DNA of 64,000 bases from Volvox africanus (Eukaryota > Chlorophyta > Chlorophyceae > Chlamydomonadales > Volvocaceae), in the NCBI GenBank assembly GCA_030268105.1, contig BSDZ01000009.1, forward strand, positions 248,001 through 312,000, read 5' to 3'. How positions within the stretch are numbered: position 1 is the first letter of the stretch; each line of letters begins with the position of its first letter. This document shows positions 34,561 through 47,102 of the stretch, piece by piece. A program made the translations under genes and the position numbers. Under the pieces are notes generated by a model. The model ran no database searches. It was given only the letters and a program-made list of their open reading frames with translations, and had not been told where the DNA came from.

Positions 34561-35256
34561 TGACGCTGGCGCCAGGGTAAACAGATGCGCCCCATGCAAT
34601 TAGAAAGTGGATGAGGCAGCTGTCGCAGGCCGTCGCTGGGATCAGTCGGGTCCGGTGCCCCACCAGGGAAGGAACGGGAAGGACAGGACACATCATGCAC
34701 GCATGCCTTATCATTGTCAAGCACTGCCCGTCGCCAATCAGACTATTTTAGCCCGTTATATGACAGGCCAGGTACCAAATATATCAAGAATGTCTAATTA
34801 TGTTGCAACGCCGTACGGATAACAGTATACCGGCATGCACGATTTTTGGTCTTTACTAATAAGAGAACAAATAACCGTGAGGCCCTCTATAAGACCCGCT
34901 CCTCGCCCTCCTCACCAAGGTTAAAGGCCCTGAATAGAAATGATGTCATTCCGCTGGTGTTGGATAAAACATTTTGGACCATGTATGATAATCAAACAGC
35001 GCGGCGAAGTGTGTTCGTTAACACCTGGGATGGGTAGGGATAAAGTTTCCACCCAGAATTTAAAGTTTCAAAATCATCATGAATTATCTTGCAGATATGC
35101 TTGAGGATTTTGATACTACAGCCTTACCCTCAACGTACGAGTGACGGGCAGGACAAATTTTGCCGTTAGCCCATCTAAACTACCCATTCTCCCATCCTGG
35201 GATGGTCCAAAGTTGCGGTTGTAAATTCTTTATGAGAATTAGGCCCCAAGGACAGC
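34561..35256. other. Spacer upstream of the QPT gene
   Basis: No supported gene. This should contain the promoter and 5' UTR of the gene starting at 35257. It may also hold further degraded retrotransposon sequence adjoining the endonuclease relic. Confidence 0.4.
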
Positions 35257-37547
35257 ATGGCGTCGAAGTAGGTAAATGATAACAATAAACGAAATCTACT
35301 CGTTCCTAATTGCTTGTTTTTACTCGTAGGAGTCATATTACAATCCCTTGCCCCTCACACCCTACCGTTAGTGTCGCAAAGGTGCGCGGCGGCTTGTGTC
35401 GTCGTTCCTGGGTGGATGTGAACAACATTCTGATAAATAAATGTATGTTTTATAATTGCACAGGTAATTAAAGCAGCGCTTGAAGAAGACGCTGGTAATT
35501 ATGGGGACATAACGACACTGGCGACGTAAGTCAATGCCGAAATTCCTGTCTTGTCAAATAATATGTCCAGTAATATGCTGAAAGTCCTGTCAAATAATAT
35601 ATCTGCTCGGCTTGCATAATATTCACAAGTTGCGTCTCCATATTGGAAAGGTTACGGATTGACTACTCTCGTCGTTAACTATTGTTTCTATTATGCATCC
35701 CCTGATTGCAGCATTCCGGAAAGTACACAAGCTGTTGCAACGTTTACCGCGAAGAGCGATGGGGTCCTTGCGGGCTTGGGTGTTGCAGACGACGTTCTCG
35801 CGGCAGTTGACCCCTCCGTTCAGGTACAAACGCATAGGGGTGGGAACTTGAAAATACAATGAAGAATCATAATCTGTTCTTCAAACTCTTGACACCTCTG
35901 CTGCTCGTGCTGCCCTTTTTCCACTGTGATCCCAAAGCTCAGGCTCGGTCACCTTTTCTGGGTACTGAGTATCTCCTCAAATTCGGAACGTGCAGGTGGA
36001 ATGGCGGGCTCGTGATGGCGACCGAGTTATCCCCGGTCAAACCCTCGGGGTGCTCCGGGGCAGTGCCAGATCCATTTTGTTGGCCGAGAGAGTCATGCTG
36101 AACTTCATGCAGGTGTGTGTTTATGTGAATTTATGTGTGTCTGTGTGTACATCTTGTGAAACTGTATTCATGTTTCTGGGCTTCCGGCTGCGAATGGGAC
36201 ATTCTCGTGGAGTATCCTCCACATTCCAGTGCGCGTCCTCCATGTTCCAGTGTTGCCGCCGGCCCTTCCTGCCCTCCGACCGCAGCGCATGAGCGGTATC
36301 GCAACGGCGACCGCGGCGATGGTGGCATCACTGGAAGGATTGTCCACGAAGGTGCTGGAGACCCGGAAAACGGCGCCCGGTGCGTCATCCTGGGGAGCGG
36401 GTCTGCGTGTGCGTGTACGTATCATCACCCATATATCGTGGATTCACGTCGTTCGAGCAGAAGCGGGTTCTCCTGGACGTGGGGTTTGTTAGGGCTTAAC
36501 GGCAGTGACTAATTTAAACGGACAGCGACTAATTCATTAACAGCGCCTGGCACGTGGTTGCTGTCCCCAATCCGCTTCTGAAGGCCTTCGGCTCGTGGAC
36601 AAGTGGGCGGTGCTCATTGGCGGCGGAACCAACCACCGGATGGGGCTGTACGACATGATGATGATTAAAGATAACCACATCGCGGCCGCAGGGGGCATCC
36701 GGGCGGCCGTGCAGCGGGCGGAGGATTACATCAGGTACCCCTCACCTCTTATCCCGATGACAGACGTTGACATCTTCTCATTGAACATATACCTCTGGAA
36801 CATGAAATAAAAGCTCTTATGTTGGCATGTTATTTGCTTGGTGATGGTGTGAAGAAACCCTACCAGCACTCCTGGATCCCCCCTTCCTCCCAGAGACCAG
36901 GGACTGGGTGACTGGATGAGCATTGAGGTGGAGACGTCCACTTTGGCGGAGGTCGATGAGGTGGTGGAGATACTGAGGGCGACACGTGCCGCTGCTCACG
37001 CATCCAAGGGCGCCGACGCAGGGGTGACTGAGCCCGCCACGACCACCATCGCCCCGCACCTGCGACGTGTGATGCTGGACAATATGGCGCGGAGGGACCC
37101 GTCCAAGGAGGGAGGCGTGGACGTGACGCTGCTGGCAGAGGTGCGTGGGAGGCCGTGAAGTGGGGCGGGCCGTACGGGCGTGTGTATGTGTGTATCCTCC
37201 AGAGCAGCCTCCGTTGGCAATGGACTCACCACTTCCACAAGCAGTCATCGCACAAAACGTCGGTCATGGACTTCCCACAGTTGCTGGTTGGCGGAAAAGC
37301 GTGGTCTTGCCCGTGTCGTTCTTAACCCACCCGGCTGACGGACTGACGGACCAACGTACGAATCCGTACACATCATGCTCAGGCCGCTGGCCGTATCGGC
37401 GACTTGGCGGAGACTGAGGCCTCCGGCAACGTGACCCTCTCGTCCATTCGTAAAATCGCCACCACGGGTGTGACGTACGTCAGTGTGGGTGCCCTTACCC
37501 ACTCGGTCACCGCACTGGACATCTCCCTCAACATCCAGACCCACTAG
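35257..37547 (+). CDS. QPT: Quinolinate phosphoribosyltransferase (nicotinate-nucleotide pyrophosphorylase, carboxylating)
   Basis: Nine exons (35257-35267, 35330-35381, 35464-35525, 35712-35823, 35996-36112, 36286-36379, 36584-36734, 36921-37140, 37383-37547) join in phase to 327 residues. The enzyme turns quinolinate and PRPP into nicotinate mononucleotide, CO2 and PPi in de novo NAD synthesis. Family marks in order: [37 protein letters not shown]; the substrate-binding [28 protein letters not shown], then [30 protein letters not shown]; and the closing [14 protein letters not shown]. The first exon codes only MAS plus two bases. No clear plastid transit peptide is seen (N-terminus [20 protein letters not shown]), whereas plant QPT is plastidic. 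A TGTAA lies about 195 bp after the stop. Confidence 0.95.
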
Positions 37548-37741
37548 CGGCGGTTGTCTGCCGCCTCATCAAGAAGTGCCACTGGCGGTCGCGGACGGAG
37601 GTACGGAATCGCTCCGAAGGCGATCCGCCCCGCTGTGTTGCTCAGTAGCAGTTGGCGGAGAGGGGTCATAGCCCACCCGACCTGCACGACCCGAAGTCCG
37701 CCACCTGGACGGACCGCCCACACACCGCCTATGCGCTCTAT

Positions 37742-37746
37742 TGTAA
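37742..37746 (+). terminator. TGTAA poly(A) signal for the QPT gene
   Basis: TGTAA about 195 bp downstream of the QPT stop codon, in a convergent spacer shared with the HisRS gene. Confidence 0.5.
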
Positions 37747-38709
37747 CCTCCGCACACGCGCACGATGTGGCCCGGAAGGAAGGGCCGATGGATATGGATA
37801 AGAAAAAAACGTGAAGGAGGTGGAGGTGGAGAAGTGTGGCTTTGGATGGCACGACATTAGAGGGATGATAGTTGGTCGTACTGCGGGCTATCCGATTATG
37901 AGCTACGGCAGCTGCTCTGTTGGTGCGCCGTACAGGACGTTACGCCGGAAATCCGGGGTTGACTGGGTCCCTCCGATGACCCCTCTGCGTTTGCGGTTGG
38001 CCACTGAGGCTGGTTGGGGGGGGACGAGCTAACGACATACGTCAACATGGTGCATTAGCGGCATATTATCGGATACCGTAATTTCTTAAACGGTATTTAT
38101 AATCGTCCGACTACAATATATGGGTTTCATGCTTGATGTTCAACGGAAGTCGGACGAGACGTGGCTGTACGGGAGACGATTGAAGGGACGGCGTACGCCA
38201 TTTTTCACAGCATCCAACTCATACCCCCCCTCGGAGGTGAGCCCTCGGACCCAATCACAGCACTCGCGCTGCCACAAGCCGTAAGCATGTGTGTAAGCAT
38301 ATGGTCTACAACTACGAACGCCATCCTGATCGCCTCGCGGCAGCTTATGAGGACTGTAGGAGCTATAGGGCTGCATTCCTAATCTTCCTGCCAGTTGAGT
38401 GGCGCCTACACCTCCAACCTGCGCCGTACACCACCCTTTCACTGCACGAGATACAGTCAACGCGCGCGCCGGTTACCTTAGTCATCATCCCGCCTTCCCC
38501 GTGCCCTCCCATTAGCACCATATGGGCACAGTGTTTATCTTGTTCCGCATCACAAACCGCCCCATGCCTCTTCCTGACCCTGCCCCCTCCTCCTGCCTCC
38601 TCCTCCTCCCCCCCCTAAGGGGTGAAGGGGTGCGAGAGCCTGACAGTCCCCGCCCGCCCTGCCAACATACACATACACACAGCACGCTGAGCACATACCA
38701 TACCGCTCT

Positions 38710-38714
38710 TTACA
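38710..38714 (-). terminator. TGTAA poly(A) signal for the HisRS gene
   Basis: TTACA on the plus strand, that is TGTAA on the minus strand, about 145 bp beyond the HisRS stop codon. Confidence 0.5.
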
Positions 38715-38856
38715 CACACATACACATTTCCACTTGACTGGCTGCATCGACTCTCTTCTAACTCATCCGTACACCTCTGACACCTTGTCCAGCTCCGAAA
38801 CCAAGTAATCCAGAAAATGGTAAGCGCGACGTGACATCACCGTGACGCGTGCGACG

Positions 38857-40388
38857 TCATGCTGATGAGCCGTCCACCGTCCCTGGAGCGGTTTCCGTAG
38901 CGGCAGGCGTCTCCGCCGCTGGCGCAGATCCCCCCGCCGCCTCCGCCTGCGCCAGCCATCGTTTACGCTTCTCCAGTCTCTGCAGCAGCTCCGGAACCAG
39001 CAGCTCCAGGGGCACCGTCTCTTCCTGGTGGGCGTCCATGTCCTGCGGATATGTGCAACGGATGATCGGGGTCTCATAGCGCAAACGATGAAACTGATAT
39101 TTGGGATTTAAACGAACGATGACAGGTTGTACGACAACGAACAATAACCTATACGTTCTTCCAGCTACCTAGGCACCTGCACCCCCAATAGGGCCAGGGG
39201 GGCCTCTCCTCACCTTGATCTTGACCACTCCCTTCGCCAGCTCGTCCTCCCCAAACAACACCATGTACGGCACTGCGTTCTCGTGGCAGAAGCCCAGGTT
39301 GTCCGCCATCTTGGGGTTGGGTTTGTAGCCGAACTCGGCTCGCACCCCGGCGGACCAGAGGGCGGCGCACAGCTCCATTCGTCGTACCTGATGACGTGGC
39401 AGGGAGAAGATAGTGAGGGAGGACGGGATAGGGGTGGAAAATGTAACGGATCCGGGGCCCCAAAAAAAGGGGGGCTGAGGAAATTCATATTCCGTCGAAC
39501 GGGGGCGCAAAATGTGTGTGTGTGTGTTTTCGTTTTTGTTTTCCTGTTAATAAATTTACACGAAGGAATACGTTTTTGGGGATTTCCTTAGTTGCCTGGC
39601 CCACCCTCCCCCGGTGCTGTGTTCACCTGCAACCCGCTGCCGATGGACGCCACGAGCACCTCCGTCTCGGTTGCCCGCACTGGACGACCACTGGCGGCGG
39701 CGCGCTCGCGGACCTGAGGGCGGTGTGTCACGTGTAGTTTTTGGGGCGAAAAGAACAACGGACCCACGGGTCACAGGAATTCACGCGCTATGCACCTTGG
39801 GTATCGTAAAAGGGGGAGAAAAGACAGACATGTGTTTTCCTATGTGTACGGTGTACATGTAATGGGGTTACAAGCGATGCGTAACAATACCCTAAACACA
39901 CACACACACATCCACACACACACGCACCTGCTGCTCCATTATTGCGAAGACCCGCTCAATGCCGATCGAGACGCCGACAGCGGGCACGTCCTTGCCGCTG
40001 AACATGCCAACTAGTTTGTCGTAACGGCCACCTGCCGTACAGTTAAATAAATCGTGGCAAATGGGTCAGGGCAATACGGACACAGGTATTAAAACTATTC
40101 CCATTCCCCCCGAGAGGGGAACCCCACGATCCTCCCCTCCCCCTTCTCTCCCCTCCGTCCGCCTAAGTCATACCTTGCAGCAGCGTCTCTACAGTGGCAG
40201 AACCAGGTCTCATGTATTCGTCTTCCCCATCCCTCCGTCCCCTCCCTCACCCTCCCTCACCCGCGGCAATCGACCCCACATTCGCTCCGTGCAGCACCGC
40301 CTCGTAGATGACTCCAGTGTAGTAGTCCAGACCTCGCGCCAGAGAGAGGTCCAGAGTCAATGAGCCCAGGGCGCCCATGGCCTGGTCA

Positions 40389-40423
<35 letters not shown>

Positions 40424-43400
40424 GTGTGTGTAAGTGTATGGGGGGAATTGGGGTGAAAGAGGCGGGGAGGTTAGATATTACCCAAGCCATATCCGAATTC
40501 TTTGCGAGCCAGCTCCCACTGCCGTGTTGGGGCCAGAAGTGATTTTGATGGTCCTTTAGTTCTTCCAATGAGCCCATGATGGTCATTTCCGAACCATGCC
40601 GGTACGGCAGCTCTGATTCATGAGCTCATCCAACTAAGACCTTTGCGACGAGGAAAGCCAATACACAGTCAGGGGCACACGGGTGATTTCGGAGCGCGAC
40701 ACTCCGGGGAATGCATGTTAATGGGAGACACACGTTGCTGGGCCTTCCGCGGCCAAGACCCCACCTTCAGCATGTTGAACATGGCGGCCAGGTCGTCCAG
40801 CGCCGCCTTGCCCTGTCACGGGGAGGGAAGGGGGGGGGGAGGTGAGGGGGGAAGGTATTGAGACAAATAACCGATTTCCACTATCCTTAGCTCGTTGGTG
40901 TGTGTGGGGGGGAGAGGGTGTCACCCCACCCCACTCCAACGGGTCGCTACAGCTGCCCCGGGGTGTGCGGGGTTGCCTCAATCCCTCCTTGGTTTAAAAA
41001 AGCATTCCGTACGCAGTGCCAAGCTCCAGGAAGGGAGCTCCGTTGTGTTTTTCATGATATCCTCTGCATACTGCTACTGGAACTGGTAACCCTTTGACCG
41101 CTACGCCTCATATCTCCCCCCGACACACACGTGCACACACGCACACACATAAACACACACCATCGCGTGCTGCGCCAGCGGGTGGTCGGGAGCAGACAAC
41201 CGGGTCACCAGATCCAGAGGCTCCCCACGCAGTACGACAAATTGACCGATGACGTCCGCCACCTCCTCCGGCAGCCCCTTCTCCACCACCATCTCCTGCC
41301 GTACAATGTCCCAGGGCTCTTTATCCAGCTTGTCGATGGCTGAACAGATGGGACGGAACTTCTGCGCGGGGACACCTGGTGTGAGGGGTTTGAGGGGGGT
41401 GGTGTGAGGGGGTAAGCCGAGAGAATAAGGTTACGTCGTACGATATGGGAGATAGATCAGCTAATATTCCACACTCATTTCCGCTCTCTGACAGGCAAGT
41501 GACAACAAAGAGTCGGGGAACACACACACACACACACACACGCACACACACACAAAGACAACGGGAAAGCAAGGGTCATATTCCGTACAACAACAGTCCT
41601 CACCCGCAATGGCCAACATGGCGTCCAGCAGCCCCCTGTGGTTGATCTTCACCTCAAACCTGCCCAGCTGCAAGTCAGTGAGGATCTCGGTCAACACTTT
41701 GACCACCTCCGCATCCGCAACCATGGGGGCGTACGAACCTGAAGAGAAATTAATGTACGACAGGACAAAAACTCGGTGCGCCAGAACACGTACGACATAT
41801 GAATTTAGTTTTGTCAGGTAGTGATAGAGGTGTCATAATCAAGGGCCCCATCGCGAGGGGGTGTACGACAACCTTGAGATAGAAAAAACACGTCTTGTAT
41901 TTGCTCTTCGCTTCCATCTTGCGTCATGCGTCCTCTCCCGCTTTCCCGCCCCTCCCCTTTCCCCCCCAACCTCCACCGCATTTGCGCTTCCCAGCAGCAG
42001 TACCCGGTCTCGTCTTTCGCCCCCTCCCCCCTCCCCCCTCCCCCTCCTCCTTCCCCCTGCCTCCTTCCCCCCACCTGCGATGTCGAAGTCGCATTGAAAG
42101 AACTCCCGAAACCTCCCCCGCGTCATCTGAGGCTGGTCGCGACGGTACACCTGAGGGCGATGGAGGGGAGGGGAAGGGGGGGGGGAGAAAAAACACATCA
42201 CACAGTTCAGTGACGGTAAATCCCTTTCTCCCCGACAAAGTGCCTGCGTGTATACGTAGAATACACAAAACGGCATCGGCCCCCCCTCCCCCCTCCTGAC
42301 CTTCCCGATGTGGTACCTCTTGATGTTGCCAATGGAATGGACCGCTACGAAGCGAGCGAACGGAACCGTCAGGTCGTAACGGAGGGACAGGATCTCACCA
42401 CCTGTGTGTATATGGAAGGGGGGAAGAGGGGAAGGGCGAGCAATGCGGATTTTAGGGCTGAGGGTTTGAGGTGTACGGAAAATGACCGGGTGGTGGAGGC
42501 ACGCCGGGAGTCACCAGCACACGACAATGAAGGAGATCTGGATCTGTTGGTACGAGATGATCCATGCACCGTAACCCCCCTTCCCCCTTCCCTCACGCGC
42601 GCGCACACACACACACACACGACAACTCCCTTCCCCGCCCTGCCCTGTCTCCCCCCTTGGAGGCGAAGGCCTTACCCTGGTCTGCCAGGTCATAGATCAG
42701 TTTGGAGTCTTCGCCGTACTTCCCCATCAGGGTTTCCCGCAACTCAAAAACCTGTACGGCGAAACGGCAACATCTATGCCACTGTAAGCACGTGTTTGTG
42801 TGTAGTGGGCCTTATGGCGGTGCGAAATGTCCATCAGGTCTAGTGTGGTGCGGCGTCGTTGGGGTGCATTGTGGCCCAACATCATCTGTCATAGTAGTCT
42901 GTTCCAATCTCCTCCGGGTTATTTGCTGGCGCCTTCCCCCTCTCCCCGCCTCCTCCCCCCTCTTGCCCCTGCCTACCGGGGTGTCAATGGACACCGCCCC
43001 GTGCCGCTTAAACACGGCGGTGATGGCGGCGAAGGCCCTCTCCCGAATGGCCATCTGCTCGGGCAGGAAGTCGCGAGTGCCCTTGGGGATCTTGGGTTTG
43101 CGGCGGGCCTGTACGGGGGAAGGGGGAAGGGGGGAGGATATACGAGTGTGTATGTGAAACTAACAGTAACCGAATCGGGTAAAGGAGTTCGAAGACGCTA
43201 TGGCGGACAGCGCAGTGGGAGGGGGGAGCTAAACGAGTTAAGTCGTACTCCCGGCGGCGGTGGCGGAATGGCGCCGCAGCTACTGGGGGCCGCACCAAAC
43301 CGCTGAACCCCCTCCGCCCACCTTCGTACCTGATTGGCCTCCACAACGGCTCGCAGCTCGTCCAGGAACTTGACCGCTCCAGAACCAAGCGGCTTGAGGG

Positions 43401-46400
43401 CCGTACGGGCACCCGACCAGGCCTCGGAGAGCGACGCCAAGGTGGCGATGCCGTCAGCGGCGGCGGCGGGAGCGACGGGCGCGACCACGAGGACGCCGCC
43501 GGGTGCACCTGCCGCATTCGATTTCGCAACTTGTAATTGACATGAATTATTTGGTCAACAAAAATGAAGAGATATGGAAATAATTAAATTTCCTTCCCTC
43601 ATACGGGTACGTTTAAGATATTCAGTGTGAACATGATTTCTCATCAGCATACAGCTGCAGTCGCCGCTTCAACCTCCAATCCACTGCGCCCTTCCCCCCC
43701 ACCCCGAGCCGCTGTCCCAGCCCCCCCCTCACACACTGCCCTCCGCTTATCTACACACACGCACGCACAGACCAACCCCCACCTCACCCGCCGCCGTCGC
43801 CGCCGCCTTCTCCACGTACGAGCGCAGCAGTGCCGTACCCTTGCCCAGTACCGCCCCGGCAGCACTGGCCTTGCGGTCCTTCTTCTTAGCGCCGGCTGCT
43901 GCTGCTGAGGGTGCTGAGGGTGCTACTACAGCTGCCGTGTCCTCGGCGGCAGGAGCTAGTACCGCAGGAGGGCCCTGCATGACGTAACCAGTCGGGACCG
44001 ACACACAAAATGCTGGATGCACTCATTACATCATCAGCTGTACGACGACCCGACACGCCAACCCCACTCCTCCCGGCCCGGGGGAGCCGGGTTTGGTACG
44101 GCTCCTCCTGCTTCCCCGTCCTCACCTCAAGTGCCCTCAGGCTGGCGACCGCCGCCACCGCCTCCATCGCCACTGCCCCTACTGCCGCCTCAAGAGCGGA
44201 CGAGGCGGCCAGACCAGCTTGGACGCCTAAGAGGGGAGGGAAGGAGGCGAAGGGGGAGTACGCGAGCAGCAATGCCGTACTAATAGAAGCAGAGGAAATG
44301 GGAAGGTCAAATATCGGGAGGGCAACAGCCTGGAGGCGCAGCTCTCAGTTACCCAACTCGTTTATCATCAGGGCTCTTGCATGGTTGATTGGTCAGCACG
44401 AAGTTCTACTTAAATAGGTGGGACTGTAGCCACGTTTCCCTGAACGATCTAAACAAATCATGGCACCTTGGCGTATTACATTGGACACGACATTTTCATT
44501 TTAAACCTGAATTTTCGGATTGGCGTTTTTTTTAATATTGCTGGAACTGCCGCCATGAAGAAGGAATCGTAGATCATTAACGCCATGATGAAGGTTAACC
44601 CTCTAGATTTATTTTGAGCGAGGAAGCGGGGAAGAGCAATTGGGGATGATAACGACCAGCGGTACGACACTATTCCCACATACCCGGCATTGCGTCCACA
44701 TCCGCCAGCATCGCCTGCCCCACTGCCGCCATCTGCCGCTGCGCCGCCGCCACGTCCGCCTCCGCCGCTGCCACTTGCTCCAGAACCGCCGCCCCCCCCT
44801 CGCCCTCCGCCGCCCCCAGCCCCGTCGTGACGGTCCTGGCGCGCGCGAGGCTGTCTCGCGCAGCGGCCAGCAGCGCGCGGCTAAGCTCCAGGAGCGACGT
44901 GGACAATAGAGGCGAGGGAGCCGAGAGCGGGGTAAGGCCCTGGGGAGGGAAGAAAGGGGGAAGGAGCGGGAGGGGCAGTGAGGGAGATGAGGCGAAGATG
45001 CAGAGACCAGGCGATTAATTGGGGAGGGACGGGGTGTGGAGTTGTGTCAGTCAGTCTGTCTGTCTGTAGCGCTGTCGCGGTCCCCCAAGAGGTCCGGGAA
45101 CGCACAACCCCTCCCCTTCCCCCGGAGGTGGTCTGTCAGGACTGGACACAAAAACACATTCAACGACTGTACGGAAATATACCTGGCACCTTCCGGTATT
45201 TCCACCCCGGCCAGCCCGAGTCCTCCCCGCATCCGAGAGGGCACATCTCCCTCCGCGTCCCAGTGATGAGGGTCATCAGGTGCCTCCCCCCCTCCCCCCC
45301 CTTTCCTCCCCCCCGTAGCCCAGCTGGCGCACCCTGGGCGGCAATGCTCCGCTCTGCACCTCACTCCGTACACTGCTGTACGCAGCCGCCAGCGCCTCGC
45401 TCAGCGCACCCAGCCGCTGCGATACGACGCATTGACATTCGGACAGGTTGGGAGATGGGAGCAGCTGAATGACCGATTCAGATGAAAGTGAGTTATTTCC
45501 CCCCCCCTATATCCAGCTAATGATTTTTCACGCTCGTACTTCTATCCCCCAGAGGTTCGTTTGGGCCTTACGAGCTCGCACGTGTTCACAACCATCAATT
45601 CCCCCCGAATACACTACACGGCTCAAACGAACATAAAACCCCAATTCCCCACCTACCTGTGGCGCGGCCGTGAACGGCGCCAGCTGCTCTGCCACCGCCC
45701 CCTTGTCCCCCTTCAGCGTGCCCACTCGCTTCGAGCCCTCCAACAACCCCAACAGCTCGTCCGCCACCACCACCGCGGACTTGTAACCCTGCGCCTCCAC
45801 CACGTCAGCCTCGAAGGATTTGGTCTGAGAGGTTTGGGGCCGGGGCCGGGGGCGTGGGCGGACATACGCACGTACAAACATAAGTACAGACAGATAGACA
45901 GATATTTTAAATAGATAGATAAACACCATGAAAGGCATTGTGGCATAAAGATGACAAGAGGGCTGTGCAAAGTGGGGTTGGGGGGGGGGTATATATGTAC
46001 ATTTAGTTATCACCCAAAGCTATGTGTGTGTGAGGAAGGGTGACCCACATGGCCACCATGTCCAGCTCTCTAAGCCCCAGCTAAATAAAGGTACTCGCAC
46101 CCCTCCCGCCCAACCTCATTCCCCAATGTCCTGAAGGTACGGCCCACCTGCACCCCCAGCGCCTCACAGGACAGGGCCGCCGTTGCAGTGGCCAAACTCA
46201 GGAGCTTCTTCCCCCCCTGGACCGCCAGCGCCGCCACACCCGCCGCCGCTGAACTCCCCGTGCTTAAAACCACACGCTCTGTGGCACTGATACCCGGAGG
46301 AGTGAGGTCCCCAGCAGCGAGCTCATCAGCAAGGCTGCGCCCCACCAATGCAGTCATACCGGCGCCGTGGCAGGCGTCGCAGAGGCGGGAAAGAACCTCC

Positions 46401-46759
46401 TCGTCGGTCGTCGCGGCGGGGAGTGCTGGCAGGATGTCTTTATTTAGGAGGGAGACTAGAAACTCCGCAACCTGGACACGGGTGCCGCTGGTGCCATTCA
46501 TGAGTGTGAGCAAGCGGGTAGCTATAACTGCCCGTGTTTGAGCTACATCCAGAAGCTGCGCAGGGGAATCGGTGGCGGATGTCGCCGAGGCATCGAAAAT
46601 CTCAGGCTGGAAGGATTTAGGTGGCGGCGATGCCTTTTTGACGCGTTCTGCACCAGTGGCATCCAGAGCAACGATAAGGCCGCCTTGTGCGATCTTTACG
46701 ACGTCATCGAGGCTCGGTTGAGCGCCGATGCCGCCGATTGTGAATGCTTTAGCTGCCAT
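38857..46759 (-). CDS. HARS: Histidyl-tRNA synthetase with long N-terminal extension
   Basis: Nineteen exons join in phase to 1013 residues: 46148-46759, 45657-45824, 45333-45416, 44684-44939, 44126-44226, 43788-43974, 43330-43508, 42977-43108, 42676-42751, 42301-42401, 42075-42150, 41604-41738, 41161-41375, 40765-40812, 40261-40381, 39928-40031, 39627-39713, 39214-39387, 38857-39042. The enzyme charges tRNA-His. Residues 530-1013 are the class II enzyme: [65 protein letters not shown] (motif 2), [22 protein letters not shown] (HisA), [16 protein letters not shown] (motif 3 region), and an anticodon domain ([27 protein letters not shown]). The first 530 residues are an Ala-rich helical extension, recalling but longer than that of plant cytosolic HisRS (human HARS is about 509 in total). 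The frame is open upstream to ATG 46993, giving a possible organelle-targeting form. Confidence 0.92.
40388..40440. repeat. TGTATG-type microsatellite in a HisRS intron
   Basis: Alternating TGTATG and TGTG units directly beyond the exon boundary at 40381, within the intron of the minus-strand HisRS gene. Confidence 0.85.
41521..41554. repeat. CA microsatellite in a HisRS intron
   Basis: An (AC)n tract with one CG interruption lies in the intron between the exons at 41161-41375 and 41604-41738. A similar shorter CA tract lies near 42603-42620. Confidence 0.85.
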
Positions 46760-47102
46760 TATGCCGGCCGATGAGGCGGTGTGGAGGCCAATTTTGTTGT
46801 GATTCACAAAGTCAATGAAAATTCTATTCTTGGTTATCAATGGATGCGGACAGGCAAGCTCCGGGAGGCTTGGTGGACAGTCGCGCAAGTGGGGAGAAGG
46901 CCCGGGCACAGCGCCAAGTGCAAAGAAGCTGTACACTGTCGTGTGTAACGCGCGCGAACGAGTGTTCCGAACGGTTGTGATGATCGCATGCATGGGTATA
47001 TCGCGCCAATTCCCAGCTCATGTCGCATAAAGTGCTTTCCCAGCATCCCTTCCGCTGTACAATTTTCCGAAACAGGTTAGCAGCACCGCGCACCAATACA
47101 CC
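46760..47102. promoter_or_regulatory. Shared divergent promoter region, HisRS / thioredoxin-sulfurase
   Basis: 343 bp separate the two start codons. The minus-strand side stays open in the HisRS frame to ATG 46993, so part of this region may be coding for a longer HisRS form. That would leave only about 110 bp of true spacer. Confidence 0.5.

Larger units (their letters stand above)
37548..38856. other. Convergent spacer between QPT and HisRS genes
   Basis: Contains both 3' UTRs and their TGTAA signals. It also has CA-rich and CT-rich simple sequence near 38580-38730. No open frame here shows a recognisable family. Confidence 0.5.
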
